Source: CAAGNP01 sp045595965 (GTDB lineage: Bacteria; Bacteroidota; Bacteroidia; Bacteroidales; UBA932). From it: a stretch of DNA of 64,000 nt. Position numbers and translations under genes: made by a program. Below, one piece after another: positions 47,992 to 56,521 of the stretch; the stretch's first letter is position 1, and every line of letters starts with the position of its first letter. The stretch lies in assembly GCA_045595965.1 (NCBI GenBank), contig JAZOBN010000008.1:62001-126000 (forward strand), written 5' to 3'. Below the pieces are notes generated by a model, which made no database searches, was not told where the DNA came from, and worked only from the letters and a program-made list of their open reading frames with translations.

Positions 47992-49113
47992 ATGAAAATA
48001 AAAACTATAGTGATTGGTGCATTTTTAGCACTCTCTTGCTCTCTGATTGCGCAGGAGAGTGTCTATAAATTCACCAAAATAGTGGAAAACCCAGCTACCC
48101 CTATCAAGGATCAATCAGAAACCGGTACATGCTGGTGTTTCGGTACCACTTCATTTATCGAGTCAGAACTGATCAGGACCGGGAAAGGTGAATTTGACCT
48201 CTCCGAGATGTTCACAGTACGTCACAACTACAATCACCGTATTTTTGACAACTATCTCCGCAGAGGTAAAGGGAGCATCGTTCAGGGGAGTCTGGGACAC
48301 ATGGCAATAAATATGATGGATAGATATGGTCTTGTTCCCGAGTCTGCTTATCACGGCATCAATTACGACTCAGAAAAGCACAACCATGATGAACTGAGCG
48401 CATATATTGAGGCTATCACCTCTGTCAGTGTAGAGAGTGGAATCCTGACCCCTGAAACAAAGAGACTTCAGGAGGCGCTTTTTGATATCTATCTTGGTAA
48501 ACTCCCAGAGACATTTGAGTATAATGGAGTAGAGTACACCCCACTTTCATTCAAAGAGTATCTTGGGCTTGACTTCTCAGACTATGTGGATGTTACAAGT
48601 TTTACTCACCATCCCTTCTATCAGAGAATCCAACTGGAACTACCAGACAACTGGGACCATGGGACAATGTACAATGTCCCTATTGAAGAGCTTATCGAGA
48701 TTATCGACAATGCTCTTAAAAACGGTTACACCGTAGTTTGGTCCGGTGACATCAGCGAGGCCGGATATGTCCTTGCAAGAGACCTCAGCGTCCTCCCCAA
48801 AGACCCCAAATTGACCAGAAAGCAAATTCTTGAATCTGATGAGATTATCCCCGAGATGGAGGTTACCCAAGAGATCCGTCAGGAACTTTTTGAGACATTC
48901 CAGACTGTGGATGACCACCTTGAACACATTACAGGCCTTTATACAGACCAGAATGGTGTAAAGTACTATAACACCAAAAACTCATGGGGTCATGAACTTA
49001 CCGATACCGGGTATCACAAGATGTCTGAGAACTATGTAAAAGGGAAAACAATGTGTATCCTTGTGCACAAAAACAGCATCCCTGAAAATATCAGAAAAAA
49101 ATTAGGACTATAA
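47992..49113 (+). CDS. Exported C1B peptidase, copy 3
   Basis: 373 aa, signal peptide MKIKTIVIGAFLALSCSLIA plus Q. Gln41 and Cys48-region KDQSETGTCWCFG, His in TVDDHLEHITGLYTD and Asn in YYNTKNSWGHELTD. Closely related to copy 2 along its full length and slightly less to copy 1. It starts 24 bp after copy 2 and ends 10 bp before pssA, so the three peptidases and pssA can share a transcript. Cys16 lies in the signal peptide (ALSCSLIAQ); a lipobox is possible but the AQ cleavage site fits better. Confidence 0.93.
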   Translation: MKIKTIVIGAFLALSCSLIAQESVYKFTKIVENPATPIKDQSETGTCWCFGTTSFIESELIRTGKGEFDLSEMFTVRHNYNHRIFDNYLRRGKGSIVQGSLGHMAINMMDRYGLVPESAYHGINYDSEKHNHDELSAYIEAITSVSVESGILTPETKRLQEALFDIYLGKLPETFEYNGVEYTPLSFKEYLGLDFSDYVDVTSFTHHPFYQRIQLELPDNWDHGTMYNVPIEELIEIIDNALKNGYTVVWSGDISEAGYVLARDLSVLPKDPKLTRKQILESDEIIPEMEVTQEIRQELFETFQTVDDHLEHITGLYTDQNGVKYYNTKNSWGHELTDTGYHKMSENYVKGKTMCILVHKNSIPENIRKKLGL

Positions 49114-49123
49114 AGAAACAGCT

Positions 49124-49840
49124 ATGAATCCGATCAAACATATACCAAATTCTATTACCTGCCTGAACTTAATCTGTGGTTCAATCTCCATTATTTACGC
49201 ATTCAATGGCGATTTCAGCTCGGCATTCATTATGATGTTGATGGCAGCCGTAATGGACTTCTTCGACGGATTCGCAGCACGACTTCTTAAGGCCTATTCG
49301 GAAATAGGGAAAGAGCTGGACTCTTTAGCTGACGTTATCAGCTTTGGACTGGCTCCTTCCCTTATCCTTTTCAACTACCTTTCATATAGCGAAACCCTTC
49401 CCCAGTGGGCAATGTATATACCACTGCTAATTGCCCCATTTTCTGCATTAAGGCTCGCAAAATTCAATCTTGACACCCGTCAGACCAGCAGTTTTATAGG
49501 GCTTCCAACACCTGCAAACGGACTTTTTATCGGTGCGTTGATCAGTTATGCTGCTGGACATAACGAAGGGCTCAATTATGCTCTGCAGAACTCATGGACC
49601 CTACCAATCATATCTGTAGCATTATCATTTGCACTTGTATGTGAAGTTCCGATGTTTTCGCTGAAACTCAAATCTGTACGCTGGAATGAAAACAAGTCCC
49701 TTTATACATTTGTAATGATTCTTGTTCCATTCATCGTTGCAGCCATAATCACCTCTGTACACATAACAGGAATCATATCTTTCATATTCCTGATGTACAT
49801 CCTATGGAATCTCATCTGCTATCCATTCAACAAAAAATAA
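49124..49840 (+). CDS. pssA: CDP-diacylglycerol--serine O-phosphatidyltransferase
   Basis: 238-aa inner-membrane enzyme making phosphatidylserine, the precursor of phosphatidylethanolamine. The CDP-alcohol phosphotransferase motif D-G-x2-A-R-x8-G-x3-D-x3-D is seen as DGFAARLLKAYSEIGKELDS plus LAD (about 48-70). About seven helices. It follows the peptidase cluster by 10 bp, an unlikely functional pairing. A hairpin terminator follows. Confidence 0.95.
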   Translation: MNPIKHIPNSITCLNLICGSISIIYAFNGDFSSAFIMMLMAAVMDFFDGFAARLLKAYSEIGKELDSLADVISFGLAPSLILFNYLSYSETLPQWAMYIPLLIAPFSALRLAKFNLDTRQTSSFIGLPTPANGLFIGALISYAAGHNEGLNYALQNSWTLPIISVALSFALVCEVPMFSLKLKSVRWNENKSLYTFVMILVPFIVAAIITSVHITGIISFIFLMYILWNLICYPFNKK

Positions 49841-49864
49841 GGTGGCCAGAACAATTTAGCCACC
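49841..49864. terminator. Hairpin terminator between pssA and pgm
   Basis: GGTGGC (49841-49846) and GCCACC (49859-49864), a perfect 6-bp stem with a 12-nt loop. On the minus strand it is followed by TTATTTTTTG, so it should terminate pgm; the plus-strand tail is weaker. Confidence 0.7.
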
Positions 49865-49899
49865 CTATTGAATATTTATTCCGTAATTGAAACCGCCGA

Positions 49900-51564
49900 T
49901 TACGAGAACTGTTGTTTCATCATCTCTATCTTGGCATCGGCAGTATCACCCTTTGCACCAAAATAGTATTTGATTTTTGGCTCTGTCCCTGAAGGTCTCA
50001 CTGTAACAACTGATCCACCCTCTCCGAAAAATCTCAAAACATTGGATTTGGGTAACCCTGTCTCTTCAGGTTTGTTGTAATCAATAACTTTGACCACTTT
50101 TTCATCCCCTATCATTGTTGGAGGGGTTGCTCTGAAATCTTTCATCAACTGAGCAATCTGCTCGGCACCATCCTTACCTTTCAAGGTCACCGAAAGAAGT
50201 TTCTCTCTGAAAATACCGAACTCCTGATATATCTTCTGTAGAAGCTGATACAATGTCATACCCTGGTCAGCAGCCCACGCAGCACACTCTGCAATCATCT
50301 TACATGAGTTTACAGCATCCTTATCTCTAACAAATTCTCCAATATTGAAGCCGTAGCTCTCCTCTCCGCCGCAGATAAACTCTCTCTTACCCTCATTCTC
50401 CCTGACGATTTGTGCTATATACTTGAAGCCGGTAAGAACATCGTAAATCTCAACTCCGAATTTTTTCGCGATCTCCACAAGAAGTTCAGTAGTAACTATT
50501 GTTTTGACAAGGTAATTTTTAGAGCTCAATTTCCCAAGTTCCTGCCAACGGGTAAGGATATAATAAGTAAGGAGAGATGCTGTCTGATTTCCGTTCAATA
50601 GGACCATTTTACCATCATTATCTCTCACTGCAATACCCACTCTGTCGCTATCGGGGTCTGTAGCCATAACCAGGTCAGCACCCTCTTTCTCTGCAAGCTC
50701 GACAGCCATCTTCAAAGCAGAAGGCTCTTCCGGATTAGGAGACATCACTGTAGGGAAATTACCATCACTGATCTCCTGCTCTGCCACAGTGAGGATATTT
50801 GTAAATCCAACCCTTTTCAATGCTGTAGGGACAAGTCTTACACCTGTACCATGAAGAGGTGTGTAAACCATCTTCATATCTGCATGTCTCTGGACAGATT
50901 CTGGTGACAATGTCAATGAAAGGATAGCTTTCAGATATTTTTCATCCATTTCAGCACCAATCATAGAGATATTAAGGGGAGTACCGTCACCAAACTTAAC
51001 CTGTGAAGGATCTGTGATTTTATTTACCTCTGCTATAATGTTAGCATCGTGAGGAGGGGTCACCTGTGCTCCATCCTCCCAGAACACCTTATAGCCATTA
51101 TACTCTTTAGGATTATGTGAAGCAGTAATCATCACACCTGCCTGACATCCAAGTTCCCTGATTGTGTAACTCAACTCGGGAAGAGGTCTGAGGTTATCAA
51201 AAAGATATACATGAATATCGTTCGCACCCAAGACTTCTGCTGTAATGAGGGCAAATTCCCTGCTGTTATTACGTGAATCAAATGCAATAGCCACATTTAC
51301 CTGTTCAAGGGATGCGAAATGTGATTTCAGATAATTTGCAAGCCCCTGGGTAGCCATTCCGACAGTATATTTGTTCATACGGTTGGTACCTACCCCCATA
51401 ATTCCTCTCAAGCCACCTGTTCCAAACTCCAAAGTGCGGTAAAAAGCATCTTCAAGCTCTTTGGGATCGCCACTTTGCAACATTACATTTACTTTTTGTC
51501 TGGTCTCGACATCATAACTCTCGGCAAGCCAAGATTTAGCTACATCTATATAATTCCTTTCCAT
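49900..51564 (-). CDS. Phosphoglucomutase/phosphomannomutase (alpha-D-phosphohexomutase)
   Basis: 554-aa cytosolic enzyme interconverting hexose-1- and -6-phosphates. The phosphoserine is Ser149 in MITASHNPKEYNGYK, the Mg2+ loop is ATDPDSDRVGIAV, the sugar loop GGEESYGFNIGEFVRDKDAV and the phosphate loop TVRPSGTEPKIK. The length fits the Pgm2-like group with a long N-terminus. It is a single gene with a -7 box 19 bp before the ATG. Phosphate group specificity (glucose versus mannose) is unresolved. Confidence 0.95.
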   Translation of the reverse strand: MERNYIDVAKSWLAESYDVETRQKVNVMLQSGDPKELEDAFYRTLEFGTGGLRGIMGVGTNRMNKYTVGMATQGLANYLKSHFASLEQVNVAIAFDSRNNSREFALITAEVLGANDIHVYLFDNLRPLPELSYTIRELGCQAGVMITASHNPKEYNGYKVFWEDGAQVTPPHDANIIAEVNKITDPSQVKFGDGTPLNISMIGAEMDEKYLKAILSLTLSPESVQRHADMKMVYTPLHGTGVRLVPTALKRVGFTNILTVAEQEISDGNFPTVMSPNPEEPSALKMAVELAEKEGADLVMATDPDSDRVGIAVRDNDGKMVLLNGNQTASLLTYYILTRWQELGKLSSKNYLVKTIVTTELLVEIAKKFGVEIYDVLTGFKYIAQIVRENEGKREFICGGEESYGFNIGEFVRDKDAVNSCKMIAECAAWAADQGMTLYQLLQKIYQEFGIFREKLLSVTLKGKDGAEQIAQLMKDFRATPPTMIGDEKVVKVIDYNKPEETGLPKSNVLRFFGEGGSVVTVRPSGTEPKIKYYFGAKGDTADAKIEMMKQQFS

Positions 51565-51582
51565 ATTGATACTATTATTCTA

Positions 51583-51590
51583 CAAATTTA
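51583..51590 (-). promoter_or_regulatory. Bacteroidota -7 box for pgm
   Basis: TAAATTTG on the minus strand, 18 nt before the pgm ATG at 51564. No clear -33 TTTG. Confidence 0.55.
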
Positions 51591-51602
51591 AGAGGAAAGA
51601 TT

Positions 51603-51610
51603 TATATTTG
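51603..51610 (+). promoter_or_regulatory. -7 box adjacent to the methyltransferase start; possible leaderless mRNA
   Basis: TATATTTG ends 6 nt before the ATG at 51617, so transcription should begin at or within a base or two of the start codon. No ribosome-binding sequence fits between. Confidence 0.5.
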
Positions 51611-51616
51611 CAACCA

Positions 51617-52825
51617 ATGGAAAGCAAAACACTTCAATTTATAATTGAACATGAGGGAGAGGACCACAACAAGATTCTTCTCTCCGCGTCCCGCTATCCC
51701 GATGTCGATATTCCCACCGCTGCAAGATCGATTGCAGCCAGAAAAAAGATCAAATCAAAGATTCCCACCTTTTACAACGAGCCTTCATTGATCTACCCTA
51801 CTACCCTCTCATTGGAGCAATGCAGTTCTGAGGCTACTGCCATATACAAACAGAGTCTTATTCCGCAAGGGTGCAAAGTGGCAGATCTGACAGGGGGGCT
51901 TGGTGTGGATTCCTTCTTCTTTTCGAAAAAAGCAAAGAGTGTGGAGTACTATGAGAGAAACGGGGAGCTTGCCTCTGCCGTAAAAGAAAATTTTGCCAGT
52001 TTAGGTGCATATAACATAAATGTTAACCCCTTTAACATAAATGTTTCTTACATTGACAGCGACCAATTTAACAATTTTGACATAATTTTTCTTGATCCAG
52101 CGAGAAGGGATCGTTCCGGAGGGAGAGTTTTCTCTGTTTCGGACTGTGAACCTAACCTTATTGAACTTGAAAAGCACCTTCTTAACAAAGGGGAAAGTGT
52201 CATAGCAAAGATATCTCCTATGGCAGACCTCTCCCATCTTATCAACACTTTCAGAACCCTCCGGGAGATACATATTGTATCTGTTGACAACGAGTGTAAA
52301 GAGTTGTTGCTGATTCTGAAAAAGGGGGAAAGAGTTGGAGATATAGTGTTGCATTGCGTCAACATTTCCAAGGGTTCCCGACAACATTTCTCATTTACAC
52401 CAGAGGAAGAATCTGCCATCTCCCCTCTCCTTTTCCAGGAGGAGATACTGGAAGATGGGGAAGATTTGTTCCTATACGAGCCGAACCGCTCCATACTTAA
52501 AGCAGGAGCATTCAAGCTTATCTCACACAACTTCAGTTTGTGGAAATTATTCCACAGCACTCACCTTTACCTGAGCAACAAACTGATTGAGTATTTCCCG
52601 GGAAAATGTTTCAGGGTGACAGAACACCGTCAATTCTCAAAAAAGGTTGTATCTGAGTGGAAAAACAGTCACCCATACGCTTCAGTAACAACAAAGAACT
52701 TCCCCATTTCATCAGAAGACCTTGCAAAAAAACTGGGATGCAAAGAGAGTGATAAATTTCACATATTTGCCTGTCAGGTGTCAGACGGAGAAAAGAAGAT
52801 CTTCTTTACCGAAAAAGTGTTTTAG
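51617..52825 (+). CDS. THUMP-like SAM-dependent methyltransferase
   Basis: 402 aa from ATG 51617; an in-frame TTG at 51566 lies upstream of the -7 box and is rejected. A Rossmann methyltransferase core starts at about 100: VADLTGGLGVDSFFFSKKAK (motif I), YYERN (motif II) and the catalytic-type DPARRDRSGGRVFS (motif IV, DPxR). The C-terminal part is a THUMP-like domain (about 300-395, EYFPGKCFRVTEHRQFSKK, NFPISSEDLAKKLG). The family probably modifies RNA, but no substrate is established. Its last 20 bp overlap the convergent helicase gene. Confidence 0.88.
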   Translation: MESKTLQFIIEHEGEDHNKILLSASRYPDVDIPTAARSIAARKKIKSKIPTFYNEPSLIYPTTLSLEQCSSEATAIYKQSLIPQGCKVADLTGGLGVDSFFFSKKAKSVEYYERNGELASAVKENFASLGAYNINVNPFNINVSYIDSDQFNNFDIIFLDPARRDRSGGRVFSVSDCEPNLIELEKHLLNKGESVIAKISPMADLSHLINTFRTLREIHIVSVDNECKELLLILKKGERVGDIVLHCVNISKGSRQHFSFTPEEESAISPLLFQEEILEDGEDLFLYEPNRSILKAGAFKLISHNFSLWKLFHSTHLYLSNKLIEYFPGKCFRVTEHRQFSKKVVSEWKNSHPYASVTTKNFPISSEDLAKKLGCKESDKFHIFACQVSDGEKKIFFTEKVF

Positions 52826-54221
52826 GGAAATTTACTAAATATACCTTCTCCACAGATCGTGTAATCGCTGTATATAGCCACTTCAAGTCATCAGCGCTCA
52901 TCTCTTCCTGCCAGAAAGGATTATCGATAAATACACATCTCCACTGCCCTCCCTGAGATTTATGACAAGTAATTGCAGTGGCATATTTTATCTGAAGGGC
53001 ATTATAGTACTTATCTTCCCTGACGGCATTGTTTCTCTTTTTCTTGGTAGAAATATGGTCATAGTCTGCATATACACCCTCATAGAGCTCCTGTTGCTGC
53101 TCTTTGGACAATGATGCGCTCTCGGAATATAAAGTATCCAGTATAACCTTTGCTGTAATCTCCACATCATTATAATCTGGGAAACAAAGTGTCGCCTGAG
53201 CAAAACTCAACCCATATCTCTCCTCATATTTCCCTATCCTTACAAGCTCTGCCACATCACCATTTGCTATAAAATCGAGTTCCTCTATCTCTTCAAGGAA
53301 CTGGTAACAGTTTTTTACCACCATTATCTTGTCCCCCCTGCACAATCTCTCCTCCTTGGACAACACTGCCGACCTGATTCCTGCATTATATCTGTTTGCC
53401 CTCTTGTTTGAGCGGCACAACACCACAATATCGTCCAATCCATATTTGCCGATAGCATCATCCAGAGTCTCAATCAGATCCCCTCCTGTGATAGATTCAA
53501 TATCTGTAAATCCCTCCAGCTCCAACTTCAATGGTGAAACAGCAAAACTATAGGACTCTATCTTCTCCCTTATGATTGTAGCATTATGGAGAATACCCGA
53601 CTCCTGAGCCTGCCTGACTACAGTTTTCAACTCTACGAAGTTGTAGTTTCCAAACAGGGAGAGACATTCGGGACTTAATGCCGGACTTATCTCCTCCATA
53701 ACAGGGGGCAATTGGGCATTATCACCTATGAGAATCAACTTGTTGCCGCTACCACTCCTGACATATTGGATCAGATCGAGAAGGAGATTTCCCGAGCCAA
53801 AAGGGGAACCGGGAGAATCTACAGATATGAGGGAGGCCTCATCTACGATGAATACAACATCATGTCCCTTATTTATATCCAGGGTAAATTGTCCTATAGC
53901 ATCGTTCATTGATTTCTGCCTGTAGATTTGTTTATGTATGGTCAAAGCGGGAAATCCTGCATACCCAGCAAGAACCTTTGCTGCCCTCCCTGTAGGGGCC
54001 ATCAACTTGAACTTTATCTCAAACTCTTTAAGTGTCTTGACATAGGATGCAATGACGGATGTCTTTCCCGTTCCGGCATAACCGTTGATTACCAGAATAT
54101 CACATTCGTCGCTCTGCATTGTAAAATCTGCAAGTGACTGAAAAAGTGAGTTCTGACATGTAGTGGGCTCAAAATGGAAATTGGAGGAAATTTTTCCCTT
54201 AAAAAAATCTGACACCCCCAT
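52806..54221 (-). CDS. RecD-like SF1B DNA helicase
   Basis: 471 aa. Walker A is NGYAGTGKTS (46-55), then APTGRAAKVLAGY (motif Ia), FIVDEASLIS (motif II, DEAS), GDNAQLPPV (III) and the C-terminal UvrD-like YATAITCHKSQGGQWRCVFI (V) and LYTAITRSVEKVYLVN (VI). It has no RecBC partners here and is shorter than RecD2, resembling Dda-type helicases. It likely acts in replication or repair. It starts 4 bp from the trkH stop and overlaps the convergent methyltransferase gene at its 3' end. Confidence 0.93.
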   Translation of the reverse strand: MGVSDFFKGKISSNFHFEPTTCQNSLFQSLADFTMQSDECDILVINGYAGTGKTSVIASYVKTLKEFEIKFKLMAPTGRAAKVLAGYAGFPALTIHKQIYRQKSMNDAIGQFTLDINKGHDVVFIVDEASLISVDSPGSPFGSGNLLLDLIQYVRSGSGNKLILIGDNAQLPPVMEEISPALSPECLSLFGNYNFVELKTVVRQAQESGILHNATIIREKIESYSFAVSPLKLELEGFTDIESITGGDLIETLDDAIGKYGLDDIVVLCRSNKRANRYNAGIRSAVLSKEERLCRGDKIMVVKNCYQFLEEIEELDFIANGDVAELVRIGKYEERYGLSFAQATLCFPDYNDVEITAKVILDTLYSESASLSKEQQQELYEGVYADYDHISTKKKRNNAVREDKYYNALQIKYATAITCHKSQGGQWRCVFIDNPFWQEEMSADDLKWLYTAITRSVEKVYLVNFPKTLFR

Positions 54222-54225
54222 ACCC

Positions 54226-55671
54226 CTATCTCCTTCTCAGAATAAAGAAAATTGTAATCAAAGGGTATATTTCAAGACGTCCCAGCAACATCTGCAGAGA
54301 GAATATAAATTTTGCGAAAGAGGAGAAGTGACCGTAATTCTCCAAAGAGCCACAAGTACCGAAAGCTGGTCCAAGATTGGACATTAGGGAGAATGATGAG
54401 GTAATGGAATCAATAAGATCGAGACCGGATGCTGCAAGGATAATTGCACTTGCTATGACAATAAAGAAGAAGAGTGAGACGAAAAGAGCCACACTTGAAG
54501 TAAGTTCCGCATCAATCTTATTGTTACCCACCTTTACAGGGACCACAGCGCTTGGGTGTAAAAGTTTCTTGATCTGTGTTTTTGCAGATTTTAATAGAAT
54601 CCACACCCTGTCGACCTTAATACCACCAGTCGTTGAGCCTGAACACGCTCCCTGAATACCTAACATTAATAGAATCAATATCGAACATGTAGGCCAGACA
54701 GATGTATCGGCTGTAGCAAATCCTACTGTGGCGCTGACTGTAATTACCTGGAAAGAGGACAAACGCAAAGCTTCGCCCCAACTCTTTATACCGCCATTTG
54801 ACAAGAGGTCAAATGAAATTACAAGTGTAGCAACTAAAATAGCGGTAAGGTAGAATCTTGTAATCGGCGACTTGAAAATCTTCGGAGATCTTGAAATTAT
54901 AGAGTTGTACATCAAGCCATAATGGAGAGAGGCAATTACTGTACACACCATTACTACCAACTCCACATTGAATGAATCATAGAACATAATCGACTCATTT
55001 CTTGTGCTGAATCCTCCGGTAGCAACAATACTGAAAGCATGGTTGACGGCATCGAAAAACGGCATTCCTGCCAACACAAGGGAAACTGTAGAAATCACGG
55101 TAATAGAAATATATACAATAGAGATGACCCTTATAATCTCCTTTGTTCTGTATTGGTAATTGCTCTTGGAGAGGGATGATATCTCCATTTTTGACATTCT
55201 CAATCTGAATGTACTCATCGAAGGGAGCACAAGCAGCATAAAGATAACCACCCCAATACCACCGATAAAGTGTGTAGAGGAGCGCCAGAATACCAAACCT
55301 GGAGGGAGTGCCTCTATATCGTTCAAGATAGTTGCACCGGTAGTGGTATATCCGGAGACAGATTCAAACCATGCATTTGCAATTGAGAACTCTCCACCCC
55401 ACATTATATATGGCATCATACCGAATATACAGGATAGTAGCCAGGCAAATATGGTAATGGTAAATCCCTCCGAGACTGAGGTTATCTCAGACTGTCGTAC
55501 GAAAATCAGCGGAAATATCCCCACAATCAATGTTATGACACCACTGATGAGCAAAGGGGCAAAAGAGGAATCAATCCCGTAGATGAGTGACACCATCATC
55601 GAGAGGAACATAAACACTGCATTGAAAATCAGTGTTATTCCCAAATACCTTGCTATCAGTTTGATATTCAT
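54226..55671 (-). CDS. trkH: TrkH-family potassium uptake channel subunit
   Basis: 481-aa inner-membrane protein with the four pore repeats of the Trk/Ktr family: SGYTTTGATI, VATGGFSTRNE, SATVGFATADTS and SNLGPAFGTCG, each with the selectivity-filter glycine. It imports K+ with gating by TrkA/KtrA, whose gene is not in the window. Its start overlaps the stop of the upstream membrane sensor gene (ATGA), and the helicase gene follows by 4 bp. Confidence 0.95.
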   Translation of the reverse strand: MNIKLIARYLGITLIFNAVFMFLSMMVSLIYGIDSSFAPLLISGVITLIVGIFPLIFVRQSEITSVSEGFTITIFAWLLSCIFGMMPYIMWGGEFSIANAWFESVSGYTTTGATILNDIEALPPGLVFWRSSTHFIGGIGVVIFMLLVLPSMSTFRLRMSKMEISSLSKSNYQYRTKEIIRVISIVYISITVISTVSLVLAGMPFFDAVNHAFSIVATGGFSTRNESIMFYDSFNVELVVMVCTVIASLHYGLMYNSIISRSPKIFKSPITRFYLTAILVATLVISFDLLSNGGIKSWGEALRLSSFQVITVSATVGFATADTSVWPTCSILILLMLGIQGACSGSTTGGIKVDRVWILLKSAKTQIKKLLHPSAVVPVKVGNNKIDAELTSSVALFVSLFFFIVIASAIILAASGLDLIDSITSSFSLMSNLGPAFGTCGSLENYGHFSSFAKFIFSLQMLLGRLEIYPLITIFFILRRR

Positions 55672-56453
55672 TTTTTCTTCTTCAGAAGTCTGTTTTCCTC
55701 TATGATCTCCTTAATGTTGGTATTTAGCTCCTGCAATTGGTCCCCTCCATAATCGAACCTGATATCATAACCTTTGTTGTACTCTTTATATTTTTTCAAT
55801 CCAAGGTTAATTTTCAGTATCGGCTTCAGGACAAAGATGTTGATAAAATAATTGAACAGTATCACAAGGACAATTCCCACACCCATAGCGATAATGATGG
55901 GGACTATAGAGCGATAAAATCCGTCATTGAGATTGTAATAGTTCTCAGCCAGGGCATTTTGTGAGACCAATGTGAGTCTCTGGATATATTCACGCAATTG
56001 TTCATACACCCCTTGAAGTCTGTTGAAATACCACTCGCGCCTTACAGAATAACCGTTCAGCCATATTTCCGGCACCTCCTGAACAACATGCATATATGCC
56101 ACATAAGCATACCTTACCGAGTCGGCCATAGCCTTCTCCTCATCGATGGTAAAGTGTTCCTGGAGCCTCTCAAGGCTGATGGAGAAATCTTCATTACCCT
56201 CAAAATCTGGAATTTCAGTAATACCCTGTTCACCTATCTTTTCAAGGATATACGTGTTATATTCCTCACTCATATTCATAAGATTGCGGGATATATTAAC
56301 ACTTGCCATATTGTCTGTCAAGATCGACGAGACATACTGACTCATCCTCTGGAACTCAAAGAATGAGATGATTCCTGCAATAAAAAGAATCAGTCCTATC
56401 ACTATTGAACCAAGGAGTACTTTGCTTTTTATACCGAGCGTGTTCCGTTTCAT
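55668..56453 (-). CDS. Two-helix membrane sensor-like protein without output domain
   Basis: 261 aa from ATG 56453; an in-frame upstream codon at 56480 lies within the upstream terminator. It has TM1 (about 11-32, VLLGSIVIGLILFIAGIISF), a ~150-residue extracytoplasmic helical domain resembling four-helix-bundle sensor domains (VSSILTDNMASVNISRNLM), TM2 (about 183-207) and a ~55-residue cytoplasmic tail like a partial HAMP plus coiled coil (LKPILKINLGLKKYKEYN) ending LLKKKK. No kinase, cyclase or chemotaxis output domain follows. Coupling to trkH by a 4-bp overlap suggests a role in K+ uptake control, which is inference. Confidence 0.7.
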   Translation of the reverse strand: MKRNTLGIKSKVLLGSIVIGLILFIAGIISFFEFQRMSQYVSSILTDNMASVNISRNLMNMSEEYNTYILEKIGEQGITEIPDFEGNEDFSISLERLQEHFTIDEEKAMADSVRYAYVAYMHVVQEVPEIWLNGYSVRREWYFNRLQGVYEQLREYIQRLTLVSQNALAENYYNLNDGFYRSIVPIIIAMGVGIVLVILFNYFINIFVLKPILKINLGLKKYKEYNKGYDIRFDYGGDQLQELNTNIKEIIEENRLLKKKK

Positions 56454-56457
56454 GGCA

Positions 56458-56465
56458 CAAATATA
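56458..56465 (-). promoter_or_regulatory. -7 box directly before the sensor gene; possible leaderless mRNA
   Basis: TATATTTG on the minus strand, ending 4 nt before the ATG at 56453. It overlaps the U-tail side of the gapdh terminator. Confidence 0.5.
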
Positions 56466-56499
56466 TAAAAAAACGGACAACCGATACCGGTTGTCCGTT
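56465..56499 (-). terminator. Intrinsic terminator of gapdh
   Basis: On the minus strand a perfect 12-bp stem, AACGGACAACCG with CGGTTGTCCGTT (56499-56488 with 56483-56472), and a 4-nt loop, followed by a run of T that leads straight into the next -7 box. Confidence 0.9.
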
Positions 56500-56521
56500 C
56501 ATTATTGGAATCTGAATCAGA

